Shown: positions 47,650 through 57,627 of the stretch, in pieces
Numbering within the stretch: the first letter of the stretch is position 1
Layout of the letters: each line of letters opens with the position of its first letter
Assembly: GCF_002873455.1 (NCBI RefSeq)
Contig: NZ_MCUN01000008.1
Location: 1-64,000, forward strand
DNA: 64,000 nt
Reading direction: 5' to 3'
Origin: Vibrio splendidus
GTDB lineage: Bacteria > Pseudomonadota > Gammaproteobacteria > Enterobacterales > Vibrionaceae
Notes under the pieces: model-generated
The model's database searches: none
What the model was told of the DNA's origin: nothing
The model's input: the letters and a program-made list of their open reading frames with translations, nothing else
Made by a program: the position numbers and the translations under genes

Positions 47650-48273
47650 ATGACAAAACACGATAAAGCTATAACCCTCGCTTTCACTGGTGCATCAGGT
47701 GCGCCTTATGGCCTGCGTTTACTTGAATGCTTATTGGCGGCAGATTATCAGGTGTATTTACTGATATCGTCGGCAGCGCGAGTGGTGTTGGCGACAGAGC
47801 ATGAACTTAAGTTACCTGCAGGGCCAGATGCAGCGAAACAAGCTCTGGTTAAACATCTTGGGTGTGACCCCGAAAAGCTGGTGGTGTGTGGCAAAGATGA
47901 TTGGTTCTCACCGGTTGCCTCTGGTTCTGCAGCACCGAAGCAGATGGTGGTGTGTCCATGTTCTGCGGGAAGCTTAGCTTCAATTGCTCATGGCCTATCA
48001 GATAACCTGATTGAGCGAGCAGCAGACGTGGTGATGAAAGAGCGAGGCCAGCTGCTATTGGTGGTTCGTGAGACGCCATTTTCTACGTTGCATCTAGAGA
48101 ATATGCACAAACTCTCGACCATGGGCGTGACGATTATGCCTGCAGCTCCGGGTTTTTATCATCAACCTAAGTCGATTGAAGACCTGGTCGATTTTATGGT
48201 GGCACGTATTCTGGATCATCTTGGTATTGAACAAGGTTTAGTGCCACGTTGGGGCTACGATCAACGTAATTGA
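47650..48273 (+). CDS. ubiX: Flavin prenyltransferase UbiX
   Basis: 207 residues; [20 protein letters not shown] binds FMN, and [20 protein letters not shown] is the other family signature. UbiX adds a dimethylallyl group to FMN to make the cofactor used by the decarboxylase UbiD in ubiquinone synthesis. It follows mpl by 38 nt and probably shares its transcript. Confidence 0.95.
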   Translation: MTKHDKAITLAFTGASGAPYGLRLLECLLAADYQVYLLISSAARVVLATEHELKLPAGPDAAKQALVKHLGCDPEKLVVCGKDDWFSPVASGSAAPKQMVVCPCSAGSLASIAHGLSDNLIERAADVVMKERGQLLLVVRETPFSTLHLENMHKLSTMGVTIMPAAPGFYHQPKSIEDLVDFMVARILDHLGIEQGLVPRWGYDQRN

Positions 48274-48322
48274 TCCAAACTTGATAGCTTATTGTTAAAA
48301 ATCAAATTACAATTCTGAACAC

Positions 48323-48420
48323 TCATCGGGGAGCGAACCATTCAAATAATGAATGCGAGCTGAGATCAAGCAAGTGCTTGGGACCCGTAAACCTGAACCA
48401 GATAATGCTGGCGTAGGAAT
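48323..48420 (+). ncRNA. TPP (thiamine) riboswitch
   Basis: The THI-element consensus is visible in order: TCGGGGAGC (48325-48333), GCTGAGAT (48359-48366), GACCCG (48382-48387), and ACCTGAACCAGATAATGCTG then GCGTAGGAA (48391-48419). Bound thiamine diphosphate should lower thiBPQ expression. Downstream, TCTCC (48445-48449) can pair with GGAGA at the thiB ribosome site (48478-48482), so control of translation start is plausible. Confidence 0.95.
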
Positions 48421-48489
48421 TGAGTTAGGAACAACTTCTACCGTTCTCCTCCCTCAAACCTGTGCCGCTCAGACCATGGAGAGCGTCCA

Positions 48490-49482
48490 GTGAAATTCAC
48501 ATTAACAACTCTTGCTGTTACTACAGCCATCTCTTTTTCTGCCTTTGCTGCAGACAATACCCTAACGGTTTATACCTATGACTCTTTTGCTGCGGATTGG
48601 GGCCCTCGTCCTGCCGTTGAAAAAGCATTTGAAGAAAAGTGTGGCTGCGATGTGAACTTTGTCGCGCTAGAAGATGGCGTATCTATTCTGAACCGCTTAC
48701 GTCTTGAAGGTGGTAACAGCAAAGCTGATATCGTGTTAGGCCTAGATAACAATCTGATGGCTGAAGCGAAAGCGACGGGATTATTAGCTAAGCACAATGT
48801 TGATACGTCATCAGTGACACTTCCGAATGGTTGGAGTGACAGTACTTTTGTCCCTTATGATTTTGGCTACTTTGCATTTATCTATAACAAAGAGAAACTA
48901 GCAAACCCACCTAAGAGCTTGAAAGAACTGGTTGAGCAGCGTGACGACCTCAAGGTTATCTACCAAGACCCACGTACATCAACGCCGGGTCAAGGCATGA
49001 TGCTATGGATGAAGTCAGTATACGGTGATGAAGCGACAGCAGCTTGGAAGAAGCTCGCTCAGAAAACGGTTACTGTGACTAAAGGTTGGTCTGAAGCTTA
49101 CTCTATGTTCTTAAAGGGTGAGTCGAACTTAGTCTTGTCTTACACGACTTCTCCGGCTTACCACATCATTGCAGAAAGTGATTCTAAGTACGCAGCAGCA
49201 AGCTTTGAAGAAGGTCATTACACTCAAGTGGAAGTGGCAGCGAAAGTTAAAGGCAGCAAGAACGAGAAACTTGCCGATGAGTTTATGGCGTTTATCTTAA
49301 GTGATGAATTTCAATCTGCGATGCCAACGGGCAACTGGATGTACCCAGTGACGGATATCGAGCTACCAAAAGGGTTTGAGCAGTTAACAGTACCGCATAA
49401 AGCTCTGAGTTTTACACCTGAAGAAATCGCCGCTAAGCGTAAGCCATGGATTCGTGAATGGCAGAGTGCACTTACTTTTTAA
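48490..49482 (+). CDS. thiB: Thiamine ABC transporter substrate-binding protein
   Basis: 330 residues from a GTG start at 48490, with GGAG at 48478-48481. The signal peptide is MKFTLTTLAVTTAISFSAFA; the periplasmic binding fold follows (LTVYTYDSFAADWGPRPAVE, KGWSEAYSMFLKGESNLVLS). E. coli ThiB has 327 residues. It captures thiamine and its phosphates. First gene of thiB-thiP-thiQ under the riboswitch. Confidence 0.95.
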   Translation: MKFTLTTLAVTTAISFSAFAADNTLTVYTYDSFAADWGPRPAVEKAFEEKCGCDVNFVALEDGVSILNRLRLEGGNSKADIVLGLDNNLMAEAKATGLLAKHNVDTSSVTLPNGWSDSTFVPYDFGYFAFIYNKEKLANPPKSLKELVEQRDDLKVIYQDPRTSTPGQGMMLWMKSVYGDEATAAWKKLAQKTVTVTKGWSEAYSMFLKGESNLVLSYTTSPAYHIIAESDSKYAAASFEEGHYTQVEVAAKVKGSKNEKLADEFMAFILSDEFQSAMPTGNWMYPVTDIELPKGFEQLTVPHKALSFTPEEIAAKRKPWIREWQSALTF

Positions 49483-49578
49483 AAGATTAGTTTCCTAAAA
49501 GTCAGCTTTCTAACTTTCTGTATTTAAAGGTTCGTTCGATATTAATTGAGTGAACCATTTACGGTAAAAAATCAATTT

Positions 49579-51192
49579 ATGATAAAGAAAACACCTAAGG
49601 TCGGGATCTGGGTTGCGATACTCATTACCGCCTTTGTGGTTTCAGCAGTTGGGGCATTGCTTAGCAATGCCCCTTCTCTTGATATCAGCCAAGTATGGTC
49701 CGATCCTTACTATTGGCATGTAACGAAGTTCAGTTTTTATCAAGCGACACTCTCAACTGTGCTGAGTGTTGGCTTTGCTATACCTATTGCTCATGCTTTG
49801 TGTCGCAGGCAATTTTTTGGGCGAGCTCTGTTGTTAAGGCTGTTCGCGTCGACCTTGGTTCTGCCTGTGTTAGTCGGTGTGTTTGGTTTGCTTGCAATTT
49901 ATGGCAACAGTGGTTGGTTAGCTAAATTTTTGGTTAACTTCGACATTGAATTACCATTCTCGATTTATGGTTTGAATGGTATTTTGCTGGCGCACGTTTT
50001 CTTTAATCTGCCTTATGCTAGCCGTTTACTTTTACAAGCTTTGGATACCGTGCCTGCCGAGCAACACAAGCTGTGTGCGCATTTGGGCATGAGCCATTGG
50101 AATAAATTCAAATGGGTTGAATGGCCTCGTTTAAGGCAGCAATTACCACATGTTTGTGGTTTAGTTTTCATGTTGTGCTTCACCAGCTTTGCTACCGTAA
50201 TGGCTCTTGGTGGAGGCCCGAAATCGACCACTATTGAACTAGCCATCTATCAAGCGATTAAATTCGACTTTGACTTACAGGTTGGTGCCTTGCTCGCGAT
50301 ATGGCAAATGCTGCTGTGTGGAGTGCTCGCGGTGAGTATTCAGCGCCTGTCGAAACCTATTTCAGTGACGGCCAGTCAGTTGTCGGAAGAGAAATATTTG
50401 GTTAAGGACTGCTGGTGGTCAAAAGCTTGGGATAGCTTTTGGATCATAGTAGTCTCAATGCTAGTATTGCCGCCATTAGCCATGGTTATCGTCAGTGGTA
50501 TTAACTCACAAGTACTAACTGTGCTCAGCAGCGAACCGTTTTGGGCTGCGCTAATGACCTCAGTTAAAGTTGCGTCCTTAGCAAGTGTTATTGCCGTCGG
50601 TATTGGTATTGCGATACTCCTGACCAGCCGTGCATGGCGTTTGCAGAACAAGAACTTTAGAGCTGATAAAATCGAGCTGATTGGTACCATTATCTTAGTG
50701 ACACCTGGATTAGTGATCAGTACAGGTATCTTCTTATTACTGCGTTCATTTACCGATGTATTTAGCTTAGCTTTCTTTATTGTGATTGCAGTAAATAGCT
50801 TGATGGCACTGCCTTATGTGATAAAAACCTTAGCCCAACCTATGCTGCATTTATCTCAACAATATCAATACGTGTGTGCAAGCTTGGGAATGACAGGTTT
50901 CACACGTTTTAGGCTGGTGGAGTGGCGCGCATTACGTAAACCAATGGCGCAAGCCTTCTCTATTAGTTTCATGCTGGCGATGGGTGACTTAAGTGCTATT
51001 GCCTTGTTTGGTAGCCAAGATTTTAGAACCCTGCCTTTGTATCTATTCCAATTGTTAGGCAGCTATCAAATGGAAGCTGCAGCGGTGGTTTCGGTGAGTT
51101 TACTGCTGCTGAGTGTGGGCAGTTTTAGCTTAATAGAATTTTTATTTACTCGAAGCTCAAAGCCCGATGCTAAAGAGTTAAGGAACCGATGA
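49579..51192 (+). CDS. thiP: Thiamine ABC transporter permease
   Basis: 537 residues from the ATG at 49579 (MIKKTPKVGIW), against 536 in E. coli. A TTG at 49546 would add 11 residues, and neither start has a strong ribosome site. About 12 membrane spans in two halves, each with an EAA-type loop (HKLCAHLGMSHWNKFKWVEW and YQYVCASLGMTGFTRFRLVE) that meets ThiQ. Its stop overlaps the thiQ start. Confidence 0.92.
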   Translation: MIKKTPKVGIWVAILITAFVVSAVGALLSNAPSLDISQVWSDPYYWHVTKFSFYQATLSTVLSVGFAIPIAHALCRRQFFGRALLLRLFASTLVLPVLVGVFGLLAIYGNSGWLAKFLVNFDIELPFSIYGLNGILLAHVFFNLPYASRLLLQALDTVPAEQHKLCAHLGMSHWNKFKWVEWPRLRQQLPHVCGLVFMLCFTSFATVMALGGGPKSTTIELAIYQAIKFDFDLQVGALLAIWQMLLCGVLAVSIQRLSKPISVTASQLSEEKYLVKDCWWSKAWDSFWIIVVSMLVLPPLAMVIVSGINSQVLTVLSSEPFWAALMTSVKVASLASVIAVGIGIAILLTSRAWRLQNKNFRADKIELIGTIILVTPGLVISTGIFLLLRSFTDVFSLAFFIVIAVNSLMALPYVIKTLAQPMLHLSQQYQYVCASLGMTGFTRFRLVEWRALRKPMAQAFSISFMLAMGDLSAIALFGSQDFRTLPLYLFQLLGSYQMEAAAVVSVSLLLLSVGSFSLIEFLFTRSSKPDAKELRNR

Positions 51193-51896
51193 TGTTAGTG
51201 ATGAAAAAGGTGGACTACCACTATCACCGAGAGTTGTTTCGCTTTGATTTTCAAGCTGAGCAGGGCAACATTGTTGCGTTGATGGGGCCGAGTGGTGCTG
51301 GTAAATCAACACTGTTGGCGCTGGTTGCTGGGTTCATTGAGCCTACATCGGGTGAGATATCAGTGGCAGGGCAATCGCTTATTGGTAAAGAAGCGCACCA
51401 ACGCCCATTGGCTATGCTGTTCCAAGAACATAATTTGTTTGCTCATCTCACCGTACGTGAAAATATTGGTTTAGGGCTGCATCCAGGATTAAAGCTTACG
51501 GCAACCCAAAAGCTCAAAGTTGAGCAAGCTGCCGCACAAGTAGGTGTTGCAGAGTATTTAGATAGATTGCCTGAGCATTTATCGGGTGGCCAGCGCCAAC
51601 GTGTCGCGTTAGCCCGTTGTTTTGTTCAGCCTCATGATATCTGGTTGCTTGATGAACCTTTCTCTGCGCTTGATCCTTTGCTGCGCGAGGAGATGCTTAA
51701 CTTAGTGAAGCGATTAGCGGCAGAGCGAAATATTACGGTATTGATGGTGACTCATCATTTAGGTGATGCACGCAGTATCGCGAATAAGTTTATTTTTGTG
51801 GCGCTAGGTAAGGTGTTGGTTGAAGACTCGATAGAGGTACTCACGGCTGATCACCCACAGCAAGAATTAAGCTCGTTTGTTAAAGCGGGTGAGTGA
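51189..51896 (+). CDS. thiQ: Thiamine ABC transporter ATP-binding protein
   Basis: 235 residues: Walker A GPSGAGKST (33-41), Q-loop FQE, signature LSGGQRQR (131-138), Walker B IWLLDEP (151-157) and THH switch. ATG codons at 51189 and 51192 are both possible; AGGA at 51181-51184 slightly favours the second. It powers thiamine import with ThiP and ThiB. Confidence 0.93.
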   Translation: MMLVMKKVDYHYHRELFRFDFQAEQGNIVALMGPSGAGKSTLLALVAGFIEPTSGEISVAGQSLIGKEAHQRPLAMLFQEHNLFAHLTVRENIGLGLHPGLKLTATQKLKVEQAAAQVGVAEYLDRLPEHLSGGQRQRVALARCFVQPHDIWLLDEPFSALDPLLREEMLNLVKRLAAERNITVLMVTHHLGDARSIANKFIFVALGKVLVEDSIEVLTADHPQQELSSFVKAGE

Positions 51897-51900
51897 CGAC

Positions 51901-51934
51901 TGAATACTTCTTGATATTGAATACTTCTTGATAT
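51901..51934. repeat. Two direct copies of a 17-base unit after thiQ
   Basis: The unit TGAATACTTCTTGATAT occurs at 51901-51917 and 51918-51934 without mismatch, between the thiQ stop and its terminator. It looks like a recent local duplication. Confidence 0.9.
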
Positions 51935-51950
51935 TGAAAGCGTGGAATAC

Positions 51951-51979
51951 AAAAAGACCTAGCATGTGCTAGGTCTTTT
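51951..51979. terminator. Bidirectional terminator between thiQ and darP
   Basis: AAAAAGACCTAGCA, two-base loop, TGCTAGGTCTTTT. It serves thiQ on the plus strand and, reading the other way, the convergent darP gene. Confidence 0.9.
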
Positions 51980-52009
51980 AATATCTTTCTGAGTAAAGGG
52001 AGGCGAAGA

Positions 52010-52534
52010 TTAGTCGCCTTGCTTTAGCTCTTTTAAGATTTGGAAGATCTCGCGAGAAGACTTCGCTGGCTTGTTCGCTGATTTCTCTTTGTTAGCTTGG
52101 CGAGCTAGCTGACGAAGACGTTGACGGTCTGCTTCAGGGTACATTTCCATAACGTCAGAAATGGCAGCATCGCCTTCTGCAACAACGCGGTCACGCAGTT
52201 GTTCTAGTTTGTGCAGTTCAACTGTTGCTTGAGAGTGTTTGTTGCGAATTTTATCTAAAGCCGCTTGAATTGGCTCTGGATCTACATTGCGCATTACTTT
52301 ACCAATGTATTGAAGCTGACGGCGCTTTGCTTCGTTCTTAAAGCGCTGTGCATCTTTAATCGCTTGTGCCAAATCTTCAGACAAAGGAAACTTATCAAGA
52401 ATAGAAGGCTTTAGTTCAACAAGCTCTTCTCCCAGCTTTTGCAGGGCGTCCATGTCCGTTTTCATTTCAGTCTTACTTACCCAGATGATTTCTTCTTCTG
52501 GTTCCCATGGGGCTTTTTGGTTTTTGCGAGCCAT
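52010..52534 (-). CDS. darP: Ribosome-associated factor DarP (YjgA)
   Basis: 174 residues, DUF615. No signal peptide; long charged helices ([37 protein letters not shown]). In E. coli the protein binds the 50S subunit late in its assembly. It is divergent from pmbA, the same pair as in E. coli. Confidence 0.92.
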   Translation of the reverse strand: MARKNQKAPWEPEEEIIWVSKTEMKTDMDALQKLGEELVELKPSILDKFPLSEDLAQAIKDAQRFKNEAKRRQLQYIGKVMRNVDPEPIQAALDKIRNKHSQATVELHKLEQLRDRVVAEGDAAISDVMEMYPEADRQRLRQLARQANKEKSANKPAKSSREIFQILKELKQGD

Positions 52535-52652
52535 CTTTTCTGCCTATGTCACTATCTCAAACGAATATATTGCCTATTTTAGCAAGAATCTTGGGGAGAA
52601 AGCGAAATTCTTGTTATCCTACGTAATATTGACCTAAAAAATTAGAATAGAT

Positions 52653-53996
52653 ATGGATGTAAAACAGCAAGTCGCCCAGCAAAGAGTTGAGCTAGAAGCC
52701 GCAGTAGCTAAAGCGTTGGATATGGCATCAGTGAGTGCAGACGCAGCTGAGGTCGCTATTACTAAGTCAACGGGTTTAAGTGTTTCAACACGTATGTGTG
52801 AAGTGGAAAACGTTGAATTTAATAGTGATGGTGCTCTAGGTATTACTGTTTACCGCGGCCAGAAAAAAGGCAGCGCATCTACATCTGATCTGAGTGAAAA
52901 GGCAATTGCTCAAACAGTAGCGGCTGCGCTTGATATCGCTCAGTACACTTCTGAAGACCCATTTGCAGGTCCTGCCGCAAAAGAATACATGGTAAAAGAA
53001 ATTCCAGATTTGGATCTTTTCCACCCTGATGAACCAAACCCTGACTATGCCGCTGAAATTGCGATTGCTGCCGAAAGACAAGCACTCGCCTACAGCGATA
53101 AGATCAAGCAAAGTGATGGTGCAAGCTATGACAGTCATTATGGCGTTAAGGTTTATGGTAACAGCCATGGCTTACTAGCAAGCTACGCCTCAAGTCGCCA
53201 TAGCACGAGCTGTTGTGTGATTGGACAAGGCGCTAATGGTGAAATGGAACGCGACTACAGCTACACCGTTGCACGTCATCGTGATGAGCTATGGGCGCCT
53301 GAGCGTGTTGGTCAAGAAGCGGCAGAAAAAACCATCAGCCGTTTAGATGCTAAAAAGCTACCAACAGGTCAATATCCAATTATGTTCGCGAACGATGTCG
53401 CTACAGGTCTAATTGGCCACCTTGTGATGGCAATTAGCGGTGGTAACCTTTACCGTAAGTCTTCGTTCTTACTGGATCATCTAGGTCAGAAAATCTTGCC
53501 AGATTGGTTCAATATCTCTGAGCGTCCCCATATCTTACGTGGTTTGGCTTCAAGCCCATTCGATAGTGAAGGTGTGTTCACTCAAGATCGTGAAATCATC
53601 ACCGACGGTGTGTTAGCAACTTATCTGCTAACGAGCTACGCCGCACGTAAAATGGATATGACACCAACAGGTCATGCGGGTGGTATTCATAACTGGTTCG
53701 TTAAATCGACCGGTCAAAACTTTGAGCAAATGCTAAAAGAGCTAGGTACAGGCTTCCTAGTCACTGAAGTGATGGGCCAAGGCGTAAATACAGTAACGGG
53801 TGACTACTCTCGTGGCGCTGCAGGTTTCTGGGTCGAGAACGGCGAGATCCAATACCCAGTATCTGAAGTGACGATCGCGGGTAACCTAAAAGATATGTTC
53901 ACTCAGATTGTAGCGGTAGGTAACGACGTTGAAACACGTTCGCAAATTCAAACCGGTTCTATCTTGCTTGAATCGATGAAAGTTGCGGGTGAGTAA
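52653..53996 (+). CDS. pmbA: Metalloprotease-related protein PmbA (TldE)
   Basis: 447 residues of the TldE/PmbA family. Conserved stretches: [40 protein letters not shown] and [20 protein letters not shown]. With TldD it forms a heterodimeric protease that in E. coli matures microcin B17 and degrades unfolded peptides; the PmbA subunit lacks the HExxH zinc site. It is separated by 118 bases from darP. Confidence 0.95.
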   Translation: MDVKQQVAQQRVELEAAVAKALDMASVSADAAEVAITKSTGLSVSTRMCEVENVEFNSDGALGITVYRGQKKGSASTSDLSEKAIAQTVAAALDIAQYTSEDPFAGPAAKEYMVKEIPDLDLFHPDEPNPDYAAEIAIAAERQALAYSDKIKQSDGASYDSHYGVKVYGNSHGLLASYASSRHSTSCCVIGQGANGEMERDYSYTVARHRDELWAPERVGQEAAEKTISRLDAKKLPTGQYPIMFANDVATGLIGHLVMAISGGNLYRKSSFLLDHLGQKILPDWFNISERPHILRGLASSPFDSEGVFTQDREIITDGVLATYLLTSYAARKMDMTPTGHAGGIHNWFVKSTGQNFEQMLKELGTGFLVTEVMGQGVNTVTGDYSRGAAGFWVENGEIQYPVSEVTIAGNLKDMFTQIVAVGNDVETRSQIQTGSILLESMKVAGE

Positions 53997-54049
53997 TTAG
54001 CTTTAGTTTAAATCTGAAGCTCAAACCTGAAGCTTAAATCTGACGTATT

Positions 54050-54077
54050 AAAAAGGGAGCCTTGAGCTCCCTTTTTT
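54050..54077. terminator. Terminator after pmbA
   Basis: AAAAAGGGAGC, loop CTTGA with inner pairing, GCTCCCTTTTTT. It lies 54 bases past the stop, after a short degenerate repeat of a 13-base CTGAAGC-containing unit. It can also end convergent mgtE transcripts. Confidence 0.9.
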
Positions 54078-54151
54078 GTATTCGGCGTTCTATCTTAAAA
54101 TCAGCTATCTGTTTATTCACACTAGATAAGTATGAGTTAGATAAGTACGCT

Positions 54152-55507
54152 TTAGATGAGTATCGTAGCTAAGCCTAAGAACACCGATAGGCCAATCACA
54201 TCGGTTACTGTGGTCAATGCCATACCGCCCGCAAGTGCAGGGTCGATATTCATCTTCTTCAGCATCACAGGAATGGTTACACCGGCAATACCCGCGACAA
54301 TCAAGTTTGTCATCATCGCCGCCGAGATAATACCTCCTAAGATCCAATTGCCTTTCCAAGCAACCACGATACCGCCAATGATAACGGCCCATAGAATGCC
54401 GTTAAGGAAGCCGATAGAGGCTTCTTTGAGTAGTAGTTCGCGCTTGTTACTGTCACCGATGTGACCAAGTGCTAAACCACGAATGACTAGAGCGACGGTT
54501 TGGTTACCAGCAACACCGCCCATGGATGGTACGATGGTCATCAAAACAGCGATGGCTGCCATCTCATTCAGTGTCGCCTCAAACATGTTAGACACAGACG
54601 CTGCGGCGAGTGCTGCCAAAACATTTGCGCCTAACCACACACTACGACGACGTGCGGATTTTACGACCGGAGCGAAGGTATCTTCGTCATCGTCCATACC
54701 CGCCATACTCATCATTGAGTGCTCGGCATCTTCACGAATGACATCAACCACGTCATCGATAGTGATACGACCGACAAGGTGTTGATTACTATCGACCACT
54801 GGTGCAGAAACCCAATTACGACGTTCGAATAGGCTAGCAATATCAGAGGCGCTAGTTTCGACCGCGATCGCTTCGTCGGCATCTTCCATCACTTCGGAAA
54901 CAGACACATCAGGCTGAGTCGTAATTAGTGTGCTGAGCGATAGGTTACCAATGAGGCGTTCGTCGTCATCGATAACATATAATGCATCGGTAGCGTCAGG
55001 TAATTCACCACGCATACGCAAATAACGCAATACGACCTCAACATCGACATCACCACGGATCGTGATTACGTCGGTATTCATTAACGCACCCGCTGAATCT
55101 TCTGGGTACGATAGTGCGGTTTCAACTAAAGCACGATCAACGGAGTCCATTTGAGAAAGGACTTCGCGAGAAACATCGTCAGGTAGGCTTCGAAGTACGT
55201 ACGCGACGTCATCGGTTTCCATGCCTTCGGTTGCTTCTGCCAAGGTCTCTGGTGCCATTTTCGACACAAGAGCATCTTTGACGTCTTCGTTTAGTTCATC
55301 AAGAATTTCACCGTAGTCTTCTGGATCGGTGAGTTGCCAGAGTACGTCACGACTTTTGCGAGGGGAGGCTTCTAAAAGGTGTGCAATATCCTCAGGTTCC
55401 ATATCCTGAAGTTGTCGGCGTACGTGAACAAATCGGCCGTTTTCTAGGGCTTCGCTGACTTCTTGGAGGGTTTGGTGAGCTTGGTCGAATTCTAATTGCT
55501 CTGCCAT
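54152..55507 (-). CDS. mgtE: Magnesium transporter MgtE
   Basis: 451 residues: the acidic superhelical N domain (about 1-130), two CBS domains (about 135-255, MNTDVITIRGDVDVEVVLRY and WVSAPVVDSNQHLVGRITID), a linker, and five membrane spans (about 285-451) with the selectivity region ALAGGMALTTVTDVIGLSVF. It is an Mg2+-gated channel that closes when cytosolic Mg2+ is high. Its start is 148 bases past the ptsO stop, so it may be read alone. Confidence 0.95.
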   Translation of the reverse strand: MAEQLEFDQAHQTLQEVSEALENGRFVHVRRQLQDMEPEDIAHLLEASPRKSRDVLWQLTDPEDYGEILDELNEDVKDALVSKMAPETLAEATEGMETDDVAYVLRSLPDDVSREVLSQMDSVDRALVETALSYPEDSAGALMNTDVITIRGDVDVEVVLRYLRMRGELPDATDALYVIDDDERLIGNLSLSTLITTQPDVSVSEVMEDADEAIAVETSASDIASLFERRNWVSAPVVDSNQHLVGRITIDDVVDVIREDAEHSMMSMAGMDDDEDTFAPVVKSARRRSVWLGANVLAALAAASVSNMFEATLNEMAAIAVLMTIVPSMGGVAGNQTVALVIRGLALGHIGDSNKRELLLKEASIGFLNGILWAVIIGGIVVAWKGNWILGGIISAAMMTNLIVAGIAGVTIPVMLKKMNIDPALAGGMALTTVTDVIGLSVFLGLATILI

Positions 55508-55655
55508 ATTTTCCTCCTATCTCATTATTCTAACAATGCTTGGAATAGTAACTTAATTCTGGGGCTTATTTAAATCATTAACTTAGGTAGAACTAAGAAT
55601 TAATATTGGTTGATGCGTGGTTTGAGTTTTAGAGGTTGTGAGTGAAGCGTTTTTG

Positions 55656-55931
55656 CTACTCGCCCTCATCAAACCGGTCTTCAATTAGGTGACAAACGGC
55701 ATCAAGCGCTTGCTGTGAATCGGTGCCTGCGGCTTGGATGGTGATGTGTTGCCCTTGCGCCGACTCCAGCATAAGTAGCCCCATCACACTGTCTGCTGTT
55801 GCCGTTTTATCTTCTTCACTATGGATAGTGATGGTTGCATCAAAGCTCTGTGCAAGCTCAACCAATTTTACGGCTGCTCTAGCGTGAAGACCCAAGCGAT
55901 TTTGGATCAGTACAGTTCGAGTTAATTCCAT
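55656..55931 (-). CDS. ptsO: Nitrogen phosphocarrier NPr (HPr-like)
   Basis: 91 residues. The phosphorylated residue is His16 in GLHARAA. It passes phosphate from EI-Ntr to EIIA-Ntr (PtsN) in the nitrogen-related PTS, which controls potassium and envelope stress functions rather than sugar import. It is spaced 2 nt after rapZ; the gene order rpoN-hpf-ptsN-rapZ-ptsO is conserved. Confidence 0.94.
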   Translation of the reverse strand: MELTRTVLIQNRLGLHARAAVKLVELAQSFDATITIHSEEDKTATADSVMGLLMLESAQGQHITIQAAGTDSQQALDAVCHLIEDRFDEGE

Positions 55932-55933
55932 GG

Positions 55934-56803
55934 TTAGCCCTGTTGGTGCTTCTCTAGGGAGGCGTGTCTGATTTGAACTTGATGGCCAAGTTGTTCGAAG
56001 TATTCACCAATTTTCTGAGTTAGGTAAACCGAGCGGTGTTTACCGCCAGTACAACCAATCGCGACCGTTAGATAGCTGCGATTATTCTTCTCTAACATTG
56101 GCAACCACTGTTCAACAAAGCCTTGGATTTGCTGCTTGAGTTCAAGAACTTCTGAGTGTTTTTCAAGAAAAGAGTGAATGGGTGCATCAAGACCCGTTAA
56201 TGGTCGTAGTGCTGGTTCCCAGTGAGGGTTTGGCAAAAAGCGAACATCAAACACATAGTCAGCATCACTTGGTAGTCCGTATTTGAAACCGAAAGATTGA
56301 AAGACAATGATCAGCTCTTGCTTCTCTTTGCCTTCAACTTTAAATCGAACCTTTTCGCTCAGTTCATAGAGGTTGCACTCACTGCTGTCAATCACAATGC
56401 AGGCTTGCTCTGCGAGAGGTGTTAGGAGTGTCTTTTCTAAATCAATCGCTTGCTCAAGAGATAACTTTTCCTGACCGATCGATAAAGGGTGAATTCTACG
56501 TGTTTCGCTGTAGCGTTTGAGCAGCGTTTGCTTACTTGCGTCTAGAAACAACACGTTCACATCAATATCTGTGGCGGCTTCTAGTTGTTCTAGTGTCTTT
56601 GTAACTAACTTCGGTTCTTTCGGTAAGTTGCGAATATCAATGCTAACAGCGACGTTTTGATTGATCTCGCGTACCGATTCGACGAAGTCGCTGAGCAGGT
56701 TTACTGGAAGATTATCAACACAGTAATACCCCAAGTCTTCAAGGACTCTTAACGCAACACTTTTACCGGCCCCAGATTGGCCACTCACAACGATTAATCG
56801 CAT
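55934..56803 (-). CDS. rapZ: RNase adapter protein RapZ
   Basis: 289 residues; the Walker A loop GQSGAGKS is at 8-15, and the C-terminal RNA-binding part contains [17 protein letters not shown]. In E. coli RapZ binds the sRNA GlmZ, hands it to RNase E and senses glucosamine-6-phosphate. It follows ptsN by 1 nt and precedes ptsO by 2 nt. Confidence 0.95.
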   Translation of the reverse strand: MRLIVVSGQSGAGKSVALRVLEDLGYYCVDNLPVNLLSDFVESVREINQNVAVSIDIRNLPKEPKLVTKTLEQLEAATDIDVNVLFLDASKQTLLKRYSETRRIHPLSIGQEKLSLEQAIDLEKTLLTPLAEQACIVIDSSECNLYELSEKVRFKVEGKEKQELIIVFQSFGFKYGLPSDADYVFDVRFLPNPHWEPALRPLTGLDAPIHSFLEKHSEVLELKQQIQGFVEQWLPMLEKNNRSYLTVAIGCTGGKHRSVYLTQKIGEYFEQLGHQVQIRHASLEKHQQG

Positions 56804-56804
56804 G

Positions 56805-57266
56805 TTATTGCTCGCAAGTTGGCACTTGGATCATGATGTCGTAAAGCTCTTGATCGCTTTGAGCATTACGCAACTGTTTAAGAGTCTGCTTGTCGTTAAG
56901 TCGTTCTGCCATACATGAAAGGGTTTTTAGATGCTCCTTGCACTGTTCACTTGGAACAAGTAGGGCAAACAGTAGGTCAACAGGACGATTATCAATCGCA
57001 TCAAATTCGATTGGGTCTTGGCATTGCAGTAATACAGCTATCGCTTTATCACTGACATTCATACGAGCATGAGGAATAGCGATGCCATTACCAATACCAG
57101 TACTGCCCATTTTTTCACGGCTCAACATGCACTCAAACAGTTCTGTTGAATCTTGACCACAGCTTTCTGCTGCGATTTGACTGATGAGTTCAAGGGCTCT
57201 TTTCTTGCTTGTGCATTGGACTGCACTTTTGGTGCAGTCCAATGAAAGTACTTCGCTTAATTGCAT
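56805..57266 (-). CDS. ptsN: PTS IIA-like nitrogen regulatory protein
   Basis: 153 residues with the PTS EIIA type 2 motif [15 protein letters not shown]; His66 is the phosphorylation site. It receives phosphate from NPr and, when unmodified, regulates potassium uptake and other targets in E. coli. It starts 1 nt after hpf. Confidence 0.95.
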   Translation of the reverse strand: MQLSEVLSLDCTKSAVQCTSKKRALELISQIAAESCGQDSTELFECMLSREKMGSTGIGNGIAIPHARMNVSDKAIAVLLQCQDPIEFDAIDNRPVDLLFALLVPSEQCKEHLKTLSCMAERLNDKQTLKQLRNAQSDQELYDIMIQVPTCEQ

Positions 57267-57267
57267 G

Positions 57268-57555
57268 TTAGTGACTACTTAGCTTTTCTTTGTGCTTGTT
57301 GAGTTGGCGAACGAGTTTATCAACCAATGAATCAATCGCTGCATACATGCTTTCATCTGTTGCTGTCGCATGTATCTCCCCTTGATTTATATGCAGGGTA
57401 GCTTCCGCGATTTGATTGATTTTCTCAACTTTTAAAACAACCTGAACGCTATTGATATGATCAAAGAAGCGCTCAAGTTTGTCGAATTTAGTGCGAACAT
57501 AGTCTTGCATTGAATCGGTAAGATCAACGTGATGGCCTTGAATATTGATTTGCAT
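57268..57555 (-). CDS. hpf: Ribosome hibernation promoting factor HPF (short)
   Basis: 95 residues, MQINIQGHHVDLTDSMQDYV onward. It is the short form that, with RMF, turns stationary-phase ribosomes into 100S dimers. It lies 72 bases after rpoN. Confidence 0.94.
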   Translation of the reverse strand: MQINIQGHHVDLTDSMQDYVRTKFDKLERFFDHINSVQVVLKVEKINQIAEATLHINQGEIHATATDESMYAAIDSLVDKLVRQLNKHKEKLSSH

Positions 57556-57627
57556 AGACTTTCCTTTTCAGTTGGTTGCCAAGTTATAACTAAATTAGTC
57601 GTTAACTAAATAGCTAACGAAACTAGC

